DNA of 64,000 nt from Mycolicibacterium aromaticivorans JS19b1 = JCM 16368 (GTDB lineage: Bacteria; Actinomycetota; Actinomycetes; Mycobacteriales; Mycobacteriaceae): positions 2,852,001-2,916,000 of the forward strand of contig NZ_JALN02000001.1 in NCBI RefSeq assembly GCF_000559085.1. The letters run 5' to 3'. Positions 25,966 through 35,384 of this stretch are shown piece by piece. The position numbers and the translations under genes are program-made. Each line of letters opens with the position of its first letter. Within the stretch, counting starts at the first letter, position 1. A model generated the notes under the pieces. It did not search any database, had not been told where the DNA came from, and saw only the letters and a list, made by a program, of their open reading frames with translations.

Positions 25966-27509
25966 GGACGCTAGAGGGTTCCAACCGCATCAGGAATGGC
26001 CTGGCGGGCATGCTGATCGTCATCCTGGTCATCGGGGTGGGACAGAGCTTTTCCGGCATTCCGCAGCTGTTCGCCCAGCCGGCCTACTACGGCCAGTTCA
26101 CCGACAGTGCCGGGCTGAACGCGGGCGACAAGGTCCGCATCGCCGGAATGGATGTCGGCACCGTGAAGTCGCTGAAGATCGACGGCGACAAGGTGCTGAT
26201 CGGATTCGACTTGGGCGCCAGGCAGATCGGCACCGAAAGCCGGCTGGCGATCCGCACCGAGACGATCCTCGGTAAGCGCGTCCTGGAGATCGAGCCCCGC
26301 GGCAGCAAGCTGTTGCGGGCCAGCGGGGTGCTGCCCGTCGGCCAGACCACCACGCCGTACCAGATCTACGACGCGGTGTTCGACGTGACCAAGGCCGCCT
26401 CCGGCTGGGACATCGACACCGTCAAGCGATCGTTGAATGTGTTGTCGGAGACCGTCGATCAGACCTACCCGCACCTGAGTGCGGCGCTGGACGGGGTGGC
26501 CCGGTTCTCCGACACCATCGGCAAGCGCGACGAACAGTTCAAGCAACTGCTGGCCAACGCCAACAAGGTCGCCGCCGTGCTGGGTAACCGCAGCGAGCAG
26601 ATCAACCGACTGGCGGTGAACGCCCAGACGCTGCTGGCCGCGGTCAACGAACGTCGTGCCGAGGTCGATTCGCTGCTGTCCAACATCTCGCTGATCTCCC
26701 AGCAGTTCACCGGCTTCGTCAACGACAACCCGAACCTGAATCACGTTCTGGAGCAGCTGAAGACGATCAGCAATGTGTTGGTCAAGCACAAGACCGACCT
26801 CTCCGACGTGCTGATCACCGCCTCGAAGTTCATGGGCGCGCTGGCCGAGGCCATCGGTTCCGGCCCGTACTTCAAGGTGCTCGTGGTCAACCTGCTGCCG
26901 TACCAGATCCTGCAGCCGTGGGTGGACGCCGCATTCAAGAAGCGCGGCATCGATCCCGAGGAGTTCTGGCGCAACGCGGGCCTGCCGGCCTTCCGCTTCC
27001 CGGATCCCAACGGCCAGCGCCAGCCCAACGGTGCTCCGCCGCCTGCTCCGACCCCGTTGGAAGGCACGCCGGACCATCCTGGTCCCGCGGTCGGCCCCGG
27101 CTCGCCGTGCTCGTACACCCCGCCACCGGACGGCATCCCGACGAACGCCAACCCGTTGCCGTGTGCCGGTCTCACCCAGGGGCCGTTCGGAGGGCCGGGC
27201 TATCCGAACGCCGACGTGCCGATCTCCGCGCCCAACCCCGCCGCGGGCTACGCCCCAGGTGTTCCGAGCGCCGCCTTCCCGGGTGAACTCTCGCCGAGCA
27301 TCCAGGGTGTGCCCGCCCCGCCGCTGGCACCCGGTCCGCCGGGGGCTCGCACGGTGCCGGTCGCTCCGACACCGGGCCCGGCCACCGACATCCCCGGATA
27401 CGCCCCGCCGCCCAACGCCTTGGTCGGCCCGATCCCGCCGCCGGGACCGGGACCGCAGGTGCCGCCGGTCGGTGACTTGGCGCCCGTCGACCAGGGAGGG
27501 GGAGCGTAA
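25962..27509 (+). CDS. mce1C: Mce1C, Mce/MlaD family protein with proline-rich tail
   Basis: A 515-residue Mce protein, equal in length to Rv0171. N-terminal anchor GMLIVILVIGVGQSF, MlaD domain (YYGQFTDSAGLNAGDKVRIAGMDVGTV), helical region to about residue 330, and a C-terminal tail of about 170 residues dominated by Pro, Gly and Ala (QPNGAPPPAPTPLEGTP onward). The tail is probably disordered and extends into the envelope. Start overlaps the mce1B stop by 4 nt. Confidence 0.95.
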   Translation: MRTLEGSNRIRNGLAGMLIVILVIGVGQSFSGIPQLFAQPAYYGQFTDSAGLNAGDKVRIAGMDVGTVKSLKIDGDKVLIGFDLGARQIGTESRLAIRTETILGKRVLEIEPRGSKLLRASGVLPVGQTTTPYQIYDAVFDVTKAASGWDIDTVKRSLNVLSETVDQTYPHLSAALDGVARFSDTIGKRDEQFKQLLANANKVAAVLGNRSEQINRLAVNAQTLLAAVNERRAEVDSLLSNISLISQQFTGFVNDNPNLNHVLEQLKTISNVLVKHKTDLSDVLITASKFMGALAEAIGSGPYFKVLVVNLLPYQILQPWVDAAFKKRGIDPEEFWRNAGLPAFRFPDPNGQRQPNGAPPPAPTPLEGTPDHPGPAVGPGSPCSYTPPPDGIPTNANPLPCAGLTQGPFGGPGYPNADVPISAPNPAAGYAPGVPSAAFPGELSPSIQGVPAPPLAPGPPGARTVPVAPTPGPATDIPGYAPPPNALVGPIPPPGPGPQVPPVGDLAPVDQGGGA

Positions 27510-29144
27510 ATGTCGACAGTCTTCAACATCCGTAATCTGGGCCTGCCCAAGATGTCTCGGACGTCGGTCATCGTCGGCACCCTCGTGGTGGTCATCGCGC
27601 TGGTCGTGGCGGTGGTCGGTTACAAGCTGTACGAGAAGCTGACCACCAACACCGTGGTGGCGTACTTCCCCGAGGCGCTGGCCCTCTATCCGGGTGACCG
27701 GGTGCAGATCATGGGCGTGCGGGTCGGCGGGATCGACAAGATCGAGCCGGCCGGCGACAAGATGAAGGTCACCTTCCACTACGACAACAAGTACAAGGTG
27801 CCCGCCAACGCGACCGCGACGATCCTCAACCCCAGTCTGGTCGCCTCCCGCGTGATCCAGCTGGCGCCGGCATACACCGGCGGCCCGGTGATGGCCGACA
27901 ACGCCGTCATCCCGATCGACCGCACCCAGGTGCCGGTGGAATGGGACGACCTGCGCAACCAGATCTCCGACATCGTCACCAAACTCGGCCCGACACCCGA
28001 ACAGCCCAAGGGCCCGTTCGGTGATGTCCTGGAGTCCTTCGCCAACGGCCTCGAGGGCAAGGGCCAGCAGATCAACACCACGTTCAAGGCCCTGTCCGAC
28101 GCGGTGAGTGCGCTCAACGAGGGTCGCGGCGATTTCTTCGCCGTCCTCAAGAGCCTGGCGTTGTTCGTCAACGCGCTGCACAAGAGTGATCAGCAGCTGG
28201 TGGCGCTCAACACCGACCTGGCCACGTTCACGAACTCGTTCTCCAACTCCGATCAGGAAGTCGCCAAGGCGGTCAAGGACATTGACACCTTGCTGACCAC
28301 CGCGCGCAAGTTCGTCAAAGACAACGGTTCGGTGCTGACCAAGGACATCCACAACCTCTCCGATGTCACCACTCAGGTGCTGCAGCCGGATTCGCGCAAC
28401 GGCCTGGAGACGGTGTTGCACGTCTACCCGAACCTGGCCGCCAACCTGCAGAACATCTACCACCCGACTCACGGTGCGCTGGTGGCCATTCCGACGATCG
28501 CGAGCTTCGCAAACCCGATGCAGTTCATCTGCAGCGCGATCCAGTCCGGCAGCCGGTTGGGTTACCAGGATTCTGCGGAGATGTGCGCGCAGTACCTGGC
28601 CCCGATCATGGATGCCATCAAGTTCAACTTCCCGCCGTTCGGCGTGAACCAGTTCTCGACGGCGGAGACGCTGCCGAAGTACATCGCTTACTCCGAGGAA
28701 CGGCTGCGGCCGCCGCCCGGATACAAGGACACGACGGTGCCGGGCATCTGGTCGCGCGACACCTTGTTCTCGCACGGCAACCATGAGCAGGGCTGGATCG
28801 TGGCGCCGGGCATGCAGGGCGTCGACGTCCAGGCGTTCACCGCCAACATGCTGACCCCGGACTCACTGGCCGCGTTGATGGGCGGGCCTGATCCGGTGAA
28901 CTACCCGCCGGGTGGTCCGCGGGGTGGCGCGCCGTCGAATTCGTACGACCAGAACAACCCGCTGCCGCCGCCGTGGTACCCGGGAGCGATCCCGCCGCCA
29001 CCGCCGGGTCCGGACGTGGTCCCGGGACCGTTGCCGGTCTCGCAGCAGATCAACGGCGGGGCCCCGGCTCCGGCCGGGCCGGCACCGGCCGCACCCGCAC
29101 CCGCGGGTCCGCCGCTGCCCGCTGAGATGGGAGGTGGACAGTGA
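27510..29144 (+). CDS. mce1D: Mce1D, Mce/MlaD family protein
   Basis: A 544-residue Mce protein. Anchor helix SVIVGTLVVVIALVVAVVGY, MlaD domain (VVAYFPEALALYPGDRVQIMGVRVGGI), helical region, then a Mce-D-type block containing CSAIQSGSRLGYQDSAEMCAQYLAPIM (two cysteines), and a Pro/Ala-rich tail. The ATG follows directly on the mce1C stop with GGGAGGGGGAG upstream. The stop overlaps mce1E by 4 nt. Confidence 0.95.
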   Translation: MSTVFNIRNLGLPKMSRTSVIVGTLVVVIALVVAVVGYKLYEKLTTNTVVAYFPEALALYPGDRVQIMGVRVGGIDKIEPAGDKMKVTFHYDNKYKVPANATATILNPSLVASRVIQLAPAYTGGPVMADNAVIPIDRTQVPVEWDDLRNQISDIVTKLGPTPEQPKGPFGDVLESFANGLEGKGQQINTTFKALSDAVSALNEGRGDFFAVLKSLALFVNALHKSDQQLVALNTDLATFTNSFSNSDQEVAKAVKDIDTLLTTARKFVKDNGSVLTKDIHNLSDVTTQVLQPDSRNGLETVLHVYPNLAANLQNIYHPTHGALVAIPTIASFANPMQFICSAIQSGSRLGYQDSAEMCAQYLAPIMDAIKFNFPPFGVNQFSTAETLPKYIAYSEERLRPPPGYKDTTVPGIWSRDTLFSHGNHEQGWIVAPGMQGVDVQAFTANMLTPDSLAALMGGPDPVNYPPGGPRGGAPSNSYDQNNPLPPPWYPGAIPPPPPGPDVVPGPLPVSQQINGGAPAPAGPAPAAPAPAGPPLPAEMGGGQ

Positions 29145-30295
29145 GCACGATTCTGAGCACCACCCGTCGGTACGGCTGGCGTGGGTTCGTGCTGGTGCTG
29201 ACGGCGCTGATCCTGACGTCGTGCGGATGGCGCGGTATCGCCAACGTGCCGATCCCGGGCGGTCCCGGCACCGGTGACAAAGCCATGACCGTGTACGTCC
29301 AGATGCCGGATACGTTGGCGCTCAACGTCAACAGTCGCGTCCGGGTCGCCGACGTCTTCGTCGGTACGGTGCGTGCCATCGAACTGAAGAACTGGATCCC
29401 GACGCTGACGCTGGGTCTGCAGCCCGGGGTCAAGCTGCCTGCCAATGCCATTGCGCGCATCGGCCAGACCAGCCTGCTGGGCACCCAGCATGTCGAGCTG
29501 GATCCGCCGCCGAACCCGTCGCCCGAGCCGTTGCGCGACGGTGCGACGATCCCGCTGAAGAACTCCCAGTCGTTCCCGACCACCGAGCGAACCCTGGCCA
29601 GCATCGCCACCGTGCTTCGTGGCGGCGGCATCTCCAACCTGGAGGTCATCCAGACCGAGGTCGCGAACATCCTGGACGGCAACGGCGAGCAGATCCGCGA
29701 CTTCCTGACCAAGCTGGATACGTTCACCGATCAGCTCAACCAGCAGCGGGACGACTTGACCCGGGCGATCGACAAGACCAACGAATTGGTGTCGATCGTG
29801 GCTGCGCGCAACAACACCCTGGACCGCGTACTGACCGAATTCCCGCCGCTGATCAAGTATTTCGCCGACGCCAGGGACCGGTTCACCGGTGCCGTCGAGG
29901 CGCTCGGCCGGTTCAGCAAGGTCACCGCCGACACCTTCTCGGAGGCGCGGGCGAACTTCGACACCAACCTGGCATTACTGCAGCGGCCGTTGAAGCAGCT
30001 CGGCCGAGCGGCGCCCTACCTGATCGACTCGCTGAAGCTCGTCATCACCGCGCCGTACCCGATCGACAACATCCCGAAGGTGATCCGCGGCGACTACATC
30101 AACACGTCGGCCACCTTCGACCTGACGCTCAGTTCGATCGACAACGCGTTCCTCACCGGTACCGGTGTGTCCGGAATGCTGCGTGCGCTCGAGCAGGCGT
30201 GGGGTCGCGACCCGCAGACGATGATCCCGGATGTCCGGTTCACGCCTCACCCGAACATGACCGACGGGGGACCGTATGTCGAGCGCGGCGAGTGA
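29141..30295 (+). CDS. mce1E: Mce1E, lipoprotein of the Mce1 complex (LprK)
   Basis: A 384-residue Mce protein that is the lipoprotein of the set, as in every mce operon. The signal sequence GFVLVLTALILTSCGWRG contains a lipobox with the lipidated Cys about residue 28. The MlaD domain follows (VQMPDTLALNVNSRVRVADVFVGTV), then the helical region. The GTG start overlaps mce1D in a GTGA. It ends in an acidic/Gly tail without the long proline extension seen in C and D. Confidence 0.95.
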   Translation: MSTILSTTRRYGWRGFVLVLTALILTSCGWRGIANVPIPGGPGTGDKAMTVYVQMPDTLALNVNSRVRVADVFVGTVRAIELKNWIPTLTLGLQPGVKLPANAIARIGQTSLLGTQHVELDPPPNPSPEPLRDGATIPLKNSQSFPTTERTLASIATVLRGGGISNLEVIQTEVANILDGNGEQIRDFLTKLDTFTDQLNQQRDDLTRAIDKTNELVSIVAARNNTLDRVLTEFPPLIKYFADARDRFTGAVEALGRFSKVTADTFSEARANFDTNLALLQRPLKQLGRAAPYLIDSLKLVITAPYPIDNIPKVIRGDYINTSATFDLTLSSIDNAFLTGTGVSGMLRALEQAWGRDPQTMIPDVRFTPHPNMTDGGPYVERGE

Positions 30296-30310
30296 AGGGG
30301 TGACGGCTAG

Positions 30311-31876
30311 ATGTTGACCCGTTTCATCAAGACGCAGCTCGTCATGTTCGGTGTGCTGACCGTGATCGCCCTGCTGGTGCTGGGCTGGTACTTCCTGCGC
30401 CTGCCCACCCTGGCAGGCATCGGGCAGTACGAGCTGAAGGCCAACCTGCCGTCCTCGGGCGGCTTGTACGCCACCGCCAACGTCACCTACCGGGGCATCA
30501 CGATCGGGCGCGTCACCGAGGTGGAGCCCACCGAGAACGGTGTCCGGGCCACGATGAGCATCAGCGACAAGTACAAGATCCCGGCTGACGCCACGGCCAA
30601 CGTGCACTCGGTGTCGGCGGTCGGCGAGCAGTACCTCGACCTGGTGTCGGACGGCAATCCCGGGCAGTACTTCTCGCCCGGGCAGACGATCACCAAGTCG
30701 ACGGTGCCGGAGGAGATCGGCCCGGCGCTGGACGCCGCCAACAAGGGGCTTGCGGCGCTACCGGCCGACAAGATCCCGGTGCTGCTCAACGAAACGGCCC
30801 AAGCCGTAGGTGGTTTGGGGCCGGCGCTGCAACGTCTGGTCGACGGCACGCAGGCGATCGTGACTGATTTCAAGACGAACATCGAAGACGTCAACGACAT
30901 CATCCAGAACTCGGCGCCCGTCGTCGACAGCCAGGTCAACTCCTCGGATGCGATCCAGCGGTGGGCGGCCAACCTGGACACCATCACCACCCAGACCGCC
31001 GCGCAGGATCAGGCGCTGCGCGACGGGCTGAAACAAGCCGCGCCGACCGCCGACGCGGTCAACGCGGTGTTCAGCGACGTGCAGGAAGCGCTGCCGCAGA
31101 CGCTGGCCAACCTCGAGATCATCCTGGACATGCTCAAGCGCTATCACAAGGGCGTCGAGCAGTCGCTGGTGCTGCTTCCGCAGGGCGCATCGGTTGCGCA
31201 GTCGGTGTCCGCGCCGTACCCGCACCAGGCCGCGCTGGACTTCGGTTTGACGATCAACCAGCCGCCGCCGTGTCTGACCGGCTTCCTGCCGGCCAGCCAG
31301 TGGCGAGCTCCGGCGGACACCCGGCCGATGCCGGTGGAGAACGGGCTGTACTGCAAGATCCCGAAGGACACCCCGGCCAACGTGGTCCGCGGCGCGCGTA
31401 ACTTCCCGTGCGCCGATGTGCCCGGCAAGCGCGCCGCCACGCCGATGGAGTGCCGCAGCAACGAGCCCTACACCCCGTTGGGCAACAACCCCTGGTACGG
31501 CGACCCCAACCAGGTGCTGAACTGCCCCGCGCCCGGTGCTCGATGTGATCAGCCAGTGAACCCCGGTACCGTGATACCGGCACCGTCGATCAACAACGGG
31601 ATGAACCCGTTGCCGGCCGATCTGCTGCCGGGCCCGACACCACCGACGAGTGACCCACTCACTGCACCCGGGACCGGCACCGTTCAGTGCAACGGTCAAC
31701 AACCGAACCCCTGCACGTACACCCCGGCAGCAGGTAGCCCGGCACCAGGTAACACGGCCGTCTACAGCCCGCAGAGCGGGGAGTTGACCGGTCCCGATGG
31801 CGTGAAATACGACGTCAAGAACTCGAGCAGTACAGGAGACGACGGATGGAAGGAGATGCTGGCTCCGGCCGGCTGA
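30311..31876 (+). CDS. mce1F: Mce1F, Mce/MlaD family protein
   Basis: A 521-residue Mce protein, last of the six. Anchor helix QLVMFGVLTVIALLVLGWYF, MlaD domain (YELKANLPSSGGLYATANVTYRGITIGRV), helical region to about residue 290, then a cysteine-containing, Pro/Gly-rich C-terminal third (NQPPPCLTGFLPASQW, LYCKIPKDTPANVVRGARNFPC). Its 3' end overlaps mam1A by 31 nt, the longest same-strand overlap in the operon. Confidence 0.95.
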   Translation: MLTRFIKTQLVMFGVLTVIALLVLGWYFLRLPTLAGIGQYELKANLPSSGGLYATANVTYRGITIGRVTEVEPTENGVRATMSISDKYKIPADATANVHSVSAVGEQYLDLVSDGNPGQYFSPGQTITKSTVPEEIGPALDAANKGLAALPADKIPVLLNETAQAVGGLGPALQRLVDGTQAIVTDFKTNIEDVNDIIQNSAPVVDSQVNSSDAIQRWAANLDTITTQTAAQDQALRDGLKQAAPTADAVNAVFSDVQEALPQTLANLEIILDMLKRYHKGVEQSLVLLPQGASVAQSVSAPYPHQAALDFGLTINQPPPCLTGFLPASQWRAPADTRPMPVENGLYCKIPKDTPANVVRGARNFPCADVPGKRAATPMECRSNEPYTPLGNNPWYGDPNQVLNCPAPGARCDQPVNPGTVIPAPSINNGMNPLPADLLPGPTPPTSDPLTAPGTGTVQCNGQQPNPCTYTPAAGSPAPGNTAVYSPQSGELTGPDGVKYDVKNSSSTGDDGWKEMLAPAG

Positions 31877-32481
31877 CCCCACCGCCAGCCGACGATGCCG
31901 ACCACAGTGCGGCTGAGGAGACGGCGAATCCGACCCCACCGGTCGACGAGACCGAACCGAGCGACGGCATCGCGGCGCGCGGGTCACGGTTGAGCGGACG
32001 CCGCCTGGCTGTGGTGTCTGTCGGATTGGCGATCGCCGGCCTGCTCGTCGCCACCGGCGGATTCTTCGCACTGCGGTCGCACGAGAAGAGCGCCGCCGCG
32101 GCGCGGGCCGAGACCGTCGCGCTCGCCGCCGCCAAGGACTGCGTCACCGCCACCCAGGCGCCGGATGCGACCGCGATGGCGGCCAGCCAGCAGAAGATCA
32201 TCGAATGCTCGACCGGCGATTTCGCGGCCCAGGCCAGCCTGTACAGCGGGTTGCTGGTGGACGCCTACCAGGCCGCCAAGGTCCAGGTTCAGGTCTCCAA
32301 CATGCGTGCGGCCGTGGAACGCCACAACGACGACGGATCGATGGACGTGCTGGTCGCGGTGCGGGTGAAGGTGTCCAACTCCGCGGCCCAAGACCAGGAG
32401 CAGGGGTATCGGCTGCGGGTCAAGATGGCGCCTGAGGGAGGCACGTACAAGATCGCCAACCTCGACCAGGTGAGCAAGTGA
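31846..32481 (+). CDS. mam1A: Mce-associated membrane protein Mam1A (Rv0175-like)
   Basis: A 211-residue Mce-associated protein: a Pro/Glu-rich cytoplasmic start, one membrane helix (LAVVSVGLAIAGLLVATGGFFAL), and an extracytoplasmic NTF2-like domain (TGDFAAQASLYSGLLVDAYQAAKVQVQVSNMRAAVERHNDDGSMDVLVAVRVKV). In M. tuberculosis, Mam proteins stabilise Mce complexes. ACAGGAG lies upstream of the ATG, which is inside the end of mce1F. Confidence 0.92.
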   Translation: MEGDAGSGRLTPPPADDADHSAAEETANPTPPVDETEPSDGIAARGSRLSGRRLAVVSVGLAIAGLLVATGGFFALRSHEKSAAAARAETVALAAAKDCVTATQAPDATAMAASQQKIIECSTGDFAAQASLYSGLLVDAYQAAKVQVQVSNMRAAVERHNDDGSMDVLVAVRVKVSNSAAQDQEQGYRLRVKMAPEGGTYKIANLDQVSK

Positions 32482-33479
32482 CGGTGACGGTCCCCGAAGC
32501 GGACACCGGCGCCGAGGCCGACGTCGACGCAACCGAGGTCGCCAACGAGGCTCCCGCCGGGCTGCCGGCCGGCTGGTCGGCACGGGCAGGTGCGTTCGTG
32601 GTCGACGTGTTCTTCGGTGTCGGCGTGGTGATCACCTGCCTGCTGGTGGCGCAGTCCGCGTCGTTGTCCGGCATCGCATGGTTGCGGTGGGGCAGCGCTG
32701 CAGTGGCTGGGGCGGTGTTCCTGGCGATGGCCGTCAATCGCTGGCTGCTGCCGACCGTCACCGGCTGGACCCTGGGCCGTTCGCTGGCCGGCATCGCCGT
32801 CGTCAACCGGGACGGCACGCCGCCCGGGGTATTCCGCCTGTTGGTCCGCGATCTGGCGCATCTGCTCGACACCGCAGCGGTGTTCCTCGGCTGGCTGTGG
32901 CCGCTGTGGGATTCGCGCGGCCGCACTTTCGCCGACCTGCTCACCCGCACCGAGGTCCGCCGCGTCGAAGGTGAGCGCCCCAACCGGCGACGACTGGCCG
33001 GCGTGGTGCTGGCGGTTCTCGCCGTGCTGGCCGCCTGTGCCACTGCGCTGGCCTACTTCGGTGTGTATCGGCCGGAACTCGCTGTCGAACAGGCCCGCCA
33101 GCAGTTGGCGGTGGACGGCCCCCGGATCGTCTCGCAGATGCTGAGCTATGACGTCGCGTCGATCGATAACGACTTCGCGCGGGCCCGCGGCCTGGCCACC
33201 GACGCGTACCGGCCGCAGCTGGTTGAGCAGCAGGACGCCGTGCGTAAGGCCGGACCCGTCGACAACGACTACTGGGTGACCAACAGCGCGGTGCTGACCA
33301 ACACCCGTGACAAGGCCGTCATGCTGCTGCTCATGCAGGGCCAGCGCGGTGAGGCGCCCAAGCAACGGCTGATCACCGCCACTGTGCGAGTGAACTTCGA
33401 GAGGTCGGCGGCCGGCCAGTGGCAGGTCGCCAACCTGTCGGTGCTGGCCAAGCCCAACCCGGCCGGGGAGCCCAAGTGA
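32478..33479 (+). CDS. mam1B: Mce-associated RDD-domain protein Mam1B (Rv0176-like)
   Basis: A 333-residue protein with an N-terminal RDD domain (WSARAGAFVVDVFFGVGVVITCLL, then TLGRSLAGIAVVNRDG, then LWDSRGRTFADLLTRTEV; residues about 30-165) containing three to four helices, an extra helix (LAGVVLAVLAVLAACATALAYFG), and an NTF2-like extracytoplasmic domain as in other Mam proteins. The GTG start overlaps mam1A as GTGA. It is the only RDD-containing member of this cluster. Confidence 0.92.
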   Translation: MTVTVPEADTGAEADVDATEVANEAPAGLPAGWSARAGAFVVDVFFGVGVVITCLLVAQSASLSGIAWLRWGSAAVAGAVFLAMAVNRWLLPTVTGWTLGRSLAGIAVVNRDGTPPGVFRLLVRDLAHLLDTAAVFLGWLWPLWDSRGRTFADLLTRTEVRRVEGERPNRRRLAGVVLAVLAVLAACATALAYFGVYRPELAVEQARQQLAVDGPRIVSQMLSYDVASIDNDFARARGLATDAYRPQLVEQQDAVRKAGPVDNDYWVTNSAVLTNTRDKAVMLLLMQGQRGEAPKQRLITATVRVNFERSAAGQWQVANLSVLAKPNPAGEPK

Positions 33480-34033
33480 GCCCGCGCCGCAAGCTCGACG
33501 CCGACCACCGGGACCTGTTCCGGTTGCCTGACCCGCAACCGCGCCGCTGGGTGCTGCCCCTGGTCGCTGGGTTGGCGGCGGTGCTGATCATCGCCGCGAT
33601 CACCGCCAGCACACTGCTGCTGGTCAAACGCGAGACCCAGCGGCACGACGCGGTTCGGGATGTGGCAGTGCTCAGCTTTGTTCGCGGATTCGTCACGCAC
33701 TACACATCCATCGACCCGTTCCACGCCAACGACTACGCGGACAAGGTGCTGGCGCAGGGCACCGGGCAGTTCGCAAAGCTGTACCAGGACAAGATGAATG
33801 AGGTCGTCATCCAGGTGGCCCGGGCCGAGCCGACGACGGGAACCGTCCAGGATCTCGGTATCGAGCGCTGGAACCGCGACGGCAGCGCCGACGTGGTGGT
33901 GGCCGCCACCACCAAAACCCGGATGCCCGACGGCAAGACCCTTGAAAGTGGCAGCCGCTGGGTGGTCACCGCAACCCAGGAAGGAGGTGCAGGAGGTCCG
34001 TGGAAGATCAGCAACCTGCTGCAGGTGATCTGA
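33476..34033 (+). CDS. mam1C: Mce-associated membrane protein Mam1C (Rv0177-like)
   Basis: A 185-residue protein, virtually the length of Rv0177: a basic N-terminus, one helix (VLPLVAGLAAVLIIAAITASTLLLV) and an extracytoplasmic NTF2-like domain (VAVLSFVRGFVTHYTSIDPFHANDYADKVLAQGTGQFAKLYQ). GTG at 33476 overlaps the mam1B stop (GTGA), and its 3' end overlaps mam1D by 34 nt. It is predicted to work with the other Mam proteins around Mce1. Confidence 0.9.
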   Translation: MSPRRKLDADHRDLFRLPDPQPRRWVLPLVAGLAAVLIIAAITASTLLLVKRETQRHDAVRDVAVLSFVRGFVTHYTSIDPFHANDYADKVLAQGTGQFAKLYQDKMNEVVIQVARAEPTTGTVQDLGIERWNRDGSADVVVAATTKTRMPDGKTLESGSRWVVTATQEGGAGGPWKISNLLQVI

Positions 34034-34656
34034 CCGACGCCGCACCCGAGGCCACGCCCGAGGACGAGGCGAACGAGACCGACGCCGGCACCGAGACTGA
34101 GGAGCCGGCCGCCGCGGAAACGCCGAAGCAGCCAACCTGGTTGAGCCGCAACAAGACCGCGGTCGCTGTGGGAGCCTCGGCGGCTGTGTTCGTCGCCGGA
34201 GGCGCATTCGCGGGTGTCGCCGTCCAGCCGTACCTGATGGACCAGGCAGCGGTCGACACCAAGCTCGTGATCGCCCGCACCGCCGCCGACGCGATCACGA
34301 CACTGTGGACCTACACCCCCGACGACATGGACAAGCTGCCCGATCGATCGGCGAAGTACCTGTCCGGCGATTTCGAGGATCAGTACCGCAAGTACGTCGA
34401 CGCGATCGTGCCTACCAACAAGCAGGCGAAGGTCACCAACAGCACCGAAGTGGTCGGCGCGGCCGTCGAATCGCTGACCGGATCGGAAGCCACCGCGATC
34501 GTCTACACCAACACCACGTCGAAGAGCCCGCTCACCAAGGACATTCCCGCGACGAAGTATCTGTCGTACCGCGTTCAGCTGACCCGCGACGGATCACACT
34601 GGCTGGTCACCAAGATGACAACGGTGACCTCACTGGACCTGACGCCCAAGCTGTAA
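34000..34656 (+). CDS. mam1D: Mce-associated membrane protein Mam1D (Rv0178-like)
   Basis: A 218-residue Mam protein and last gene of the mce1 operon. A strongly acidic N-terminal 45 residues (EATPEDEANETDAGTETEEP) precede one helix (VAVGASAAVFVAGGAFAGVAV) and an NTF2-like domain (LWTYTPDDMDKLPDRSAKYLSGDFEDQYRKYVDAIV). The GTG at 34000 lies in the end of mam1C behind AGGAGG. The M. tuberculosis protein is about 25 residues longer, mainly in the acidic part. Confidence 0.9.
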   Translation: MEDQQPAAGDLTDAAPEATPEDEANETDAGTETEEPAAAETPKQPTWLSRNKTAVAVGASAAVFVAGGAFAGVAVQPYLMDQAAVDTKLVIARTAADAITTLWTYTPDDMDKLPDRSAKYLSGDFEDQYRKYVDAIVPTNKQAKVTNSTEVVGAAVESLTGSEATAIVYTNTTSKSPLTKDIPATKYLSYRVQLTRDGSHWLVTKMTTVTSLDLTPKL

Positions 34657-34676
34657 CTCGTTGCGATACTGGGCGC

Positions 34677-35384
34677 ATGGCCGTCGCCTCGCCCGTCTCG
34701 CAACGATCCACCGTCGTCGCGCTGCTGTTGCTGACGTTCGCGACCGGACTGGTCGACGCGATCAGCGTGCTGGTCTTGGGCCACGTATTCGTGGCGAACA
34801 TGACCGGCAACGTGATCTTCCTGGGGTTCTGGTTCGTGCCGCATTCCGGGGTGGACATGACCGCCGCGGTCGTCGCGTTCGTCAGCTTTCTGGCCGGAAC
34901 GGTGCTCGGCGGACGCTTCGCGCGCCACCTCGACCATGAGGTGGCGGTGCGGACCTGGCTGACCGCCGCGCTCGGCGCCGAGGTGGTGCTGCTTGCGGTC
35001 CTGGCCGCGCTTGCCGGTAGCGGTGTTGTCGACTACCACGACGACGGCAAGCTCATCCTGATCGCCGGGCTGGCGTTGGCGTTCGGTGGCCAGAACGCCG
35101 CGGCCCGACAGTTCGGCATTCAGGAACTGTCCACAACGGTGCTGACGACGACGCTGGTGGGGATCGGCTTCGACAGCCGGCTTGCCGGCGGCACCGGGCA
35201 GCGGGAAAAGTTGCGCTACACCGTGGTTGCGACGATGTGCGCGGGTGCGACCATCGGTGCGACGATGTCGCGTTTCATGGTCGCGCCGGTGATCGCTCTG
35301 GCGGCGGTCGTGGTGGCAGCCGGCCTGGCCGTGTTCCGATACGGTCCGCAACCCGACGCGGCACCGAAATCACAGATCAGTTGA
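34677..35384 (+). CDS. YoaK/DUF1275 family membrane protein
   Basis: A 235-residue integral membrane protein of the YoaK (DUF1275) family with six to seven helices. Family signatures are ATGLVDAISVLVLGHVFVANMTGNVIFLGF near the N-terminus and the glutamine-rich FGGQNAAARQFGIQELSTTVLT segment. Its transport or signalling role is unknown. The ATG at 34677 is chosen over an upstream frame that overlaps mam1D. It begins 20 nt after mam1D and may read from the mce1 transcript; its end overlaps the convergent glycosidase gene by 8 nt. Confidence 0.9.
   Translation: MAVASPVSQRSTVVALLLLTFATGLVDAISVLVLGHVFVANMTGNVIFLGFWFVPHSGVDMTAAVVAFVSFLAGTVLGGRFARHLDHEVAVRTWLTAALGAEVVLLAVLAALAGSGVVDYHDDGKLILIAGLALAFGGQNAAARQFGIQELSTTVLTTTLVGIGFDSRLAGGTGQREKLRYTVVATMCAGATIGATMSRFMVAPVIALAAVVVAAGLAVFRYGPQPDAAPKSQIS

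Noticed and set aside
25971..28784. A 937-codon open frame on the minus strand across mce1B-mce1D
   Set aside because: It lies wholly opposite well-supported mce genes, has low-complexity Arg/Gly/Val-rich composition, and reflects GC-rich codon bias, not a gene.
31560..31760. Repetitive Pro/Gly/Thr coding sequence in mce1F as a tandem repeat array
   Set aside because: It is low-complexity coding sequence with no fixed repeat unit.
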